NCBI GenBank assembly: GCA_945877525.1 | Contig: CAMDVP010000037.1 | Location: forward strand, 1 to 16,636 | Length of the DNA: 16,636 nucleotides | Direction of reading: 5' to 3' | From: an uncultured Clostridia bacterium | Lineage (GTDB): Bacteria > Bacillota > Clostridia > Christensenellales > Aristaeellaceae | In this document: positions 15,275-16,636 of the stretch, piece after piece | How positions within the stretch are numbered: the first letter of the stretch is position 1 | Layout: every line of letters begins with the position of its first letter | Translations under genes and position numbers: made by a program | Notes under the pieces: model-generated | What the model saw: only the letters and a program-made list of their open reading frames with translations | Database searches by the model: none | What the model was told of the DNA's origin: nothing

Positions 15275-15895
15275 TTGACACAGGAGACGAAGAAGCTGAT
15301 CGGCCGGGGACTGTTTGCCGGGGCGATGATCGGCGTGGGATGCATGGTATACCTGGCCTGCGAGAACAAGATGCTGGGAGCGTTTTTGTTTTCGGCGGGG
15401 CTGTTTTTTGTGCTGACCTACGGGGGCGTGCTGTTCACAGGGGTGTGCGGGCTGAAAACCCCATGGAAGCGCCTGGCGGCGGTGTTCGGGCTGAACTTTG
15501 CGGGGATTTTCGCGGTGAGCCTGCTGGTGTGGCCGGGAACGCTGCCCGCGTCCGCCGCGGCGGTGGTGGTGAAAAAGCTGGGCATGAGCCCGCTTTCCTG
15601 GCTGTTCAACGGCATGCTCTGCGGGGCCATGATGTACCTGGGGGTGACGGGCTTCAAGCGGGCCAAGGACGGCGTGACGGGCCTGGCCTCGGTGCTGTAC
15701 GCGGTGCCGGTGTTCATCCTGGCTTACTTTGAGCACAGCATTGCCGATATGGGCTATCTGGCCATTGCCCTGCCCTGCCTGAGCGCTGTCCAGGCGCTGC
15801 AGATGGTCGGGGTGATCCTGGTGGTGGCTGCGGGCAACGTGGCGGGGAGCAAGATCGTTCGTGTGCTGACCACCATGGGAGAATCCTCAAAATAA
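15275..15895 (+). CDS. Short formate/nitrite transporter (FNT) family protein, TTG start
   Basis: A 206-residue polytopic membrane protein with six hydrophobic spans (about 9-28, 33-59, 64-87, 108-126, 133-152, 172-190). FNT landmarks include LFTG at 53-56 (family ELFTGN), FNGMLCGAMMYLGV (about 111-124), FEHSIADM at 152-159 carrying the central His154, and the late GNVAGSKIV (about 187-195). FNT proteins are pentameric channels for small monovalent anions such as formate or nitrite. At 206 residues it is shorter than the usual 250-280, mainly in loops and termini. The Glu of ELFTGN is replaced (GVLFTGV) and the usual CN after TM4 is CG. The start is TTG at 15275, with AAAGGAG 10 nt upstream overlapping the preceding stop; later Met codons would cut into TM1. 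The transported ion is uncertain. Confidence 0.82.
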   Translation: MTQETKKLIGRGLFAGAMIGVGCMVYLACENKMLGAFLFSAGLFFVLTYGGVLFTGVCGLKTPWKRLAAVFGLNFAGIFAVSLLVWPGTLPASAAAVVVKKLGMSPLSWLFNGMLCGAMMYLGVTGFKRAKDGVTGLASVLYAVPVFILAYFEHSIADMGYLAIALPCLSAVQALQMVGVILVVAAGNVAGSKIVRVLTTMGESSK

Positions 15896-15924
15896 TTTGA
15901 AATGACCAAAAAACAAAAGAAAAG

Positions 15925-15964
15925 ATGTGCCTGATGCGGATATTTGCACGGGCACATTCTTTTT
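15925..15964 (+). terminator. Rho-independent terminator after the FNT gene
   Basis: ATGTGCCTG (15925-15933) pairs with CGGGCACAT (15949-15957), including one G-T wobble, around a 15-nt loop, followed by TCTTTTTG. An A-rich run (15908-15923) lies on the other side, so it could also work on minus. Confidence 0.8.
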
Positions 15965-15977
15965 GACCTTTTTATAC

Positions 15978-15994
15978 TTTGACTATCTTTGACC
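15978..15994 (-). promoter_or_regulatory. CtsR operator of hsp20
   Basis: On minus this reads GGTCAAA-GAT-AGTCAAA, an exact fit to the CtsR consensus RGTCAAA-NAN-RGTCAAA. It covers the -35 hexamer of the hsp20 promoter, so bound CtsR would block transcription until heat inactivates it. A third TTTGACC lies upstream at 15962-15968, followed 3 bp later by a degenerate half-site (15972-15978), perhaps a second weaker operator. Confidence 0.88.
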
Positions 15995-16007
15995 TTTGGT
16001 GTATGAT
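15979..16007 (+). promoter_or_regulatory. Sigma-A promoter of hsp20
   Basis: TTGACT (15979-15984), 17-bp spacer, TATGAT (16002-16007). The predicted start near 16014 gives a leader of about 58 nt. The -35 lies inside the CtsR operator. Confidence 0.85.
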
Positions 16008-16014
16008 ATAGCCA

Positions 16015-16031
16015 CGGTTCAGGAAGAACCG
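16015..16031 (+). repeat. 5'-end stem-loop of the hsp20 transcript
   Basis: CGGTTC-AGGAA-GAACCG forms a 6-bp perfect stem with a 5-nt loop right at the predicted transcription start. Such 5' stem-loops can stabilise mRNA; an operator for another regulator is the alternative. It is not CIRCE. Confidence 0.5.
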
Positions 16032-16071
16032 CAGAAACAACAAACACCGTAACCGTAAAGGAGGTTATCTT

Positions 16072-16557
16072 ATGTATACCATCGTTCCGCTTCATCGTCA
16101 TTCCAATGTATCCTACCCCATGAACAGCCTGTTTGACGACCGCTTCTTCCGTTCCTTCTTCGACATGAACGACATGGTCGGCGCCCCCGGCTTCCGCGTG
16201 GACGTGAAGGAAGAGCCCGAATCCTACCGCCTGGAGGCCGAGCTGCCCGGCGTGAAGCAGGAGAACATCAGCCTGTCGGTGGATCACGACGTGCTGACCA
16301 TCTCCGCCGAGGTCAATGCCCAGAAGCAGGAGAAGCACGAAAACTACCTGTACTCCGAGCGCCGCAGCGGCCACATGGAACGCCGCTTCAGCCTGGAGGG
16401 CATCTACGAGGACGGCATTACCGCCGAATACAAGGACGGCATCCTGACCGTGAACCTGCCCAAGGTGAAGCCCGAGCCTGAAAAGAGCGCCCGCCACATT
16501 GCCATCAACGGCAGCGTCGCCTCCGAGCCCATCCATATCGACGGCCAGAACGCATAA
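16072..16557 (+). CDS. Small heat shock protein, Hsp20/alpha-crystallin family
   Basis: A 161-residue ATP-independent holdase that binds unfolding proteins. A Phe-rich N-terminal arm (LFDDRFFRSFFDMND, about 20-34) precedes the alpha-crystallin domain (about 41-132). That domain starts FRVDVKEEPESYRLEAELPGV and ends with the conserved AEYKDGILTVNLPK. The C-terminal extension holds an IxI motif (I143-A-I145) that docks oligomers. Length is normal. A very strong AAAGGAGG 7 nt before the ATG supports high expression. Control is visible: the CtsR operator overlaps the -35. The gene is monocistronic between the FNT terminator and an insertion-sequence end that begins 25 bp after the stop. Confidence 0.96.
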   Translation: MYTIVPLHRHSNVSYPMNSLFDDRFFRSFFDMNDMVGAPGFRVDVKEEPESYRLEAELPGVKQENISLSVDHDVLTISAEVNAQKQEKHENYLYSERRSGHMERRFSLEGIYEDGITAEYKDGILTVNLPKVKPEPEKSARHIAINGSVASEPIHIDGQNA

Positions 16558-16582
16558 TCCATATAAAGAGGAACTGCCTCCC

Positions 16583-16636
16583 TGAAGTGAACCCCAAAAG
16601 TTAGACATTTTTAGAATTAAGCGGCCTGAAGGGTCT
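16583..16636 (-). mobile_element. Terminal end of an IS3-family (IS150-like) insertion sequence, partial
   Basis: The sequence from TGAAGTGAACCCCAAAAG (16583-16600) onward matches my memory of IS150-group terminal repeats: it begins with TG and continues CCCCAAAAGTTAGAC. On minus, a frame ends TLQAA-stop (stop at 16617-16619), a common C-terminus of IS3-family OrfB transposases. The window therefore shows the end of the element downstream of its transposase, with the body beyond the right edge. It inserted 25 bp after the hsp20 stop. The direct repeat at the target cannot be checked without the far end. Confidence 0.65.
16617..16636 (-). CDS. IS3-family transposase OrfB, last codons only
   Basis: Only five codons plus the stop are visible (Thr-Leu-Gln-Ala-Ala). 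The call rests on the adjacent terminal repeat and on the familiar LQAA ending of such transposases. Nothing of the catalytic DDE domain lies in the window. Confidence 0.45.

Noticed and set aside
1..16636. CRISPR array, tRNA, rRNA, prophage or toxin-antitoxin genes
   Set aside because: I looked for regularly spaced repeats, tRNA/rRNA motifs and small paired genes with these signatures and saw none.

Overview
The window looks like a chromosomal segment of a moderately high-GC Bacillota (Firmicutes), probably a gut-type Clostridia. Support: low-GC-Gram-positive style ribosome binding sites (AAAGGAG/GGAGG) before almost every gene, a textbook CtsR operator in front of an hsp20 gene, VanY/DacB-type M15B peptidases, bacterial SH3 (SH3b) proteins and an Smc of the Bacillus/Clostridium type. 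A placement near Christensenellales is only an impression from the protein style, not something I can show.

Layout. 1-750 (minus): 5' two thirds of dnaN (beta clamp), running off the left edge. 751-1146: a gene-free stretch packed with DnaA-box-like 9-mers (two perfect, several one-off), next to an AT-rich block and a TAGTAG motif; the best reading is a chromosomal origin or origin-like DnaA-binding region, in the place where dnaA itself would normally precede dnaN. 1147-4713 (minus): smc, with its own extended -10 promoter. The strand then switches and every gene to near the right edge is on plus. 5011-5934: secreted four-SH3b protein ending in a hairpin terminator. 6164-14198: a probable cell-envelope transcription unit comprising a secreted protein of unknown function with an internal duplication; a large membrane-anchored protein with a RanBP2-like zinc finger inside and about 15 TPR-like repeats outside; an OafA-type acyltransferase 3; and three consecutive M15B (VanY-like) peptidase paralogues, the middle one lacking two of the three zinc ligands. 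14199-14500: an intergenic block made almost entirely of short GC-rich hairpins. 14501-15895: nucleoside phosphorylase and a short FNT-family transporter, closed by a terminator. 16072-16557: CtsR-controlled hsp20. 16583-16636: the end of an IS3/IS150-like insertion sequence with the last codons of a minus-strand transposase.

How they work together. The left end is replication and chromosome organisation (clamp, condensin, DnaA sites). The middle is devoted to the cell wall: SH3b domains that bind wall material, an O-acyl-modifying membrane enzyme, D-Ala carboxypeptidase-like enzymes with a probable non-catalytic partner, and a transmembrane repeat protein that may link cytoplasm to the wall. 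The right end is small-molecule metabolism/transport and heat-stress defence. The most unusual points are the DnaA-box cluster between smc and dnaN without dnaA, the dead M15 paralogue sandwiched between two intact ones, the zinc-finger/TM/TPR scaffold protein and the hairpin-rich block at 14230-14440.
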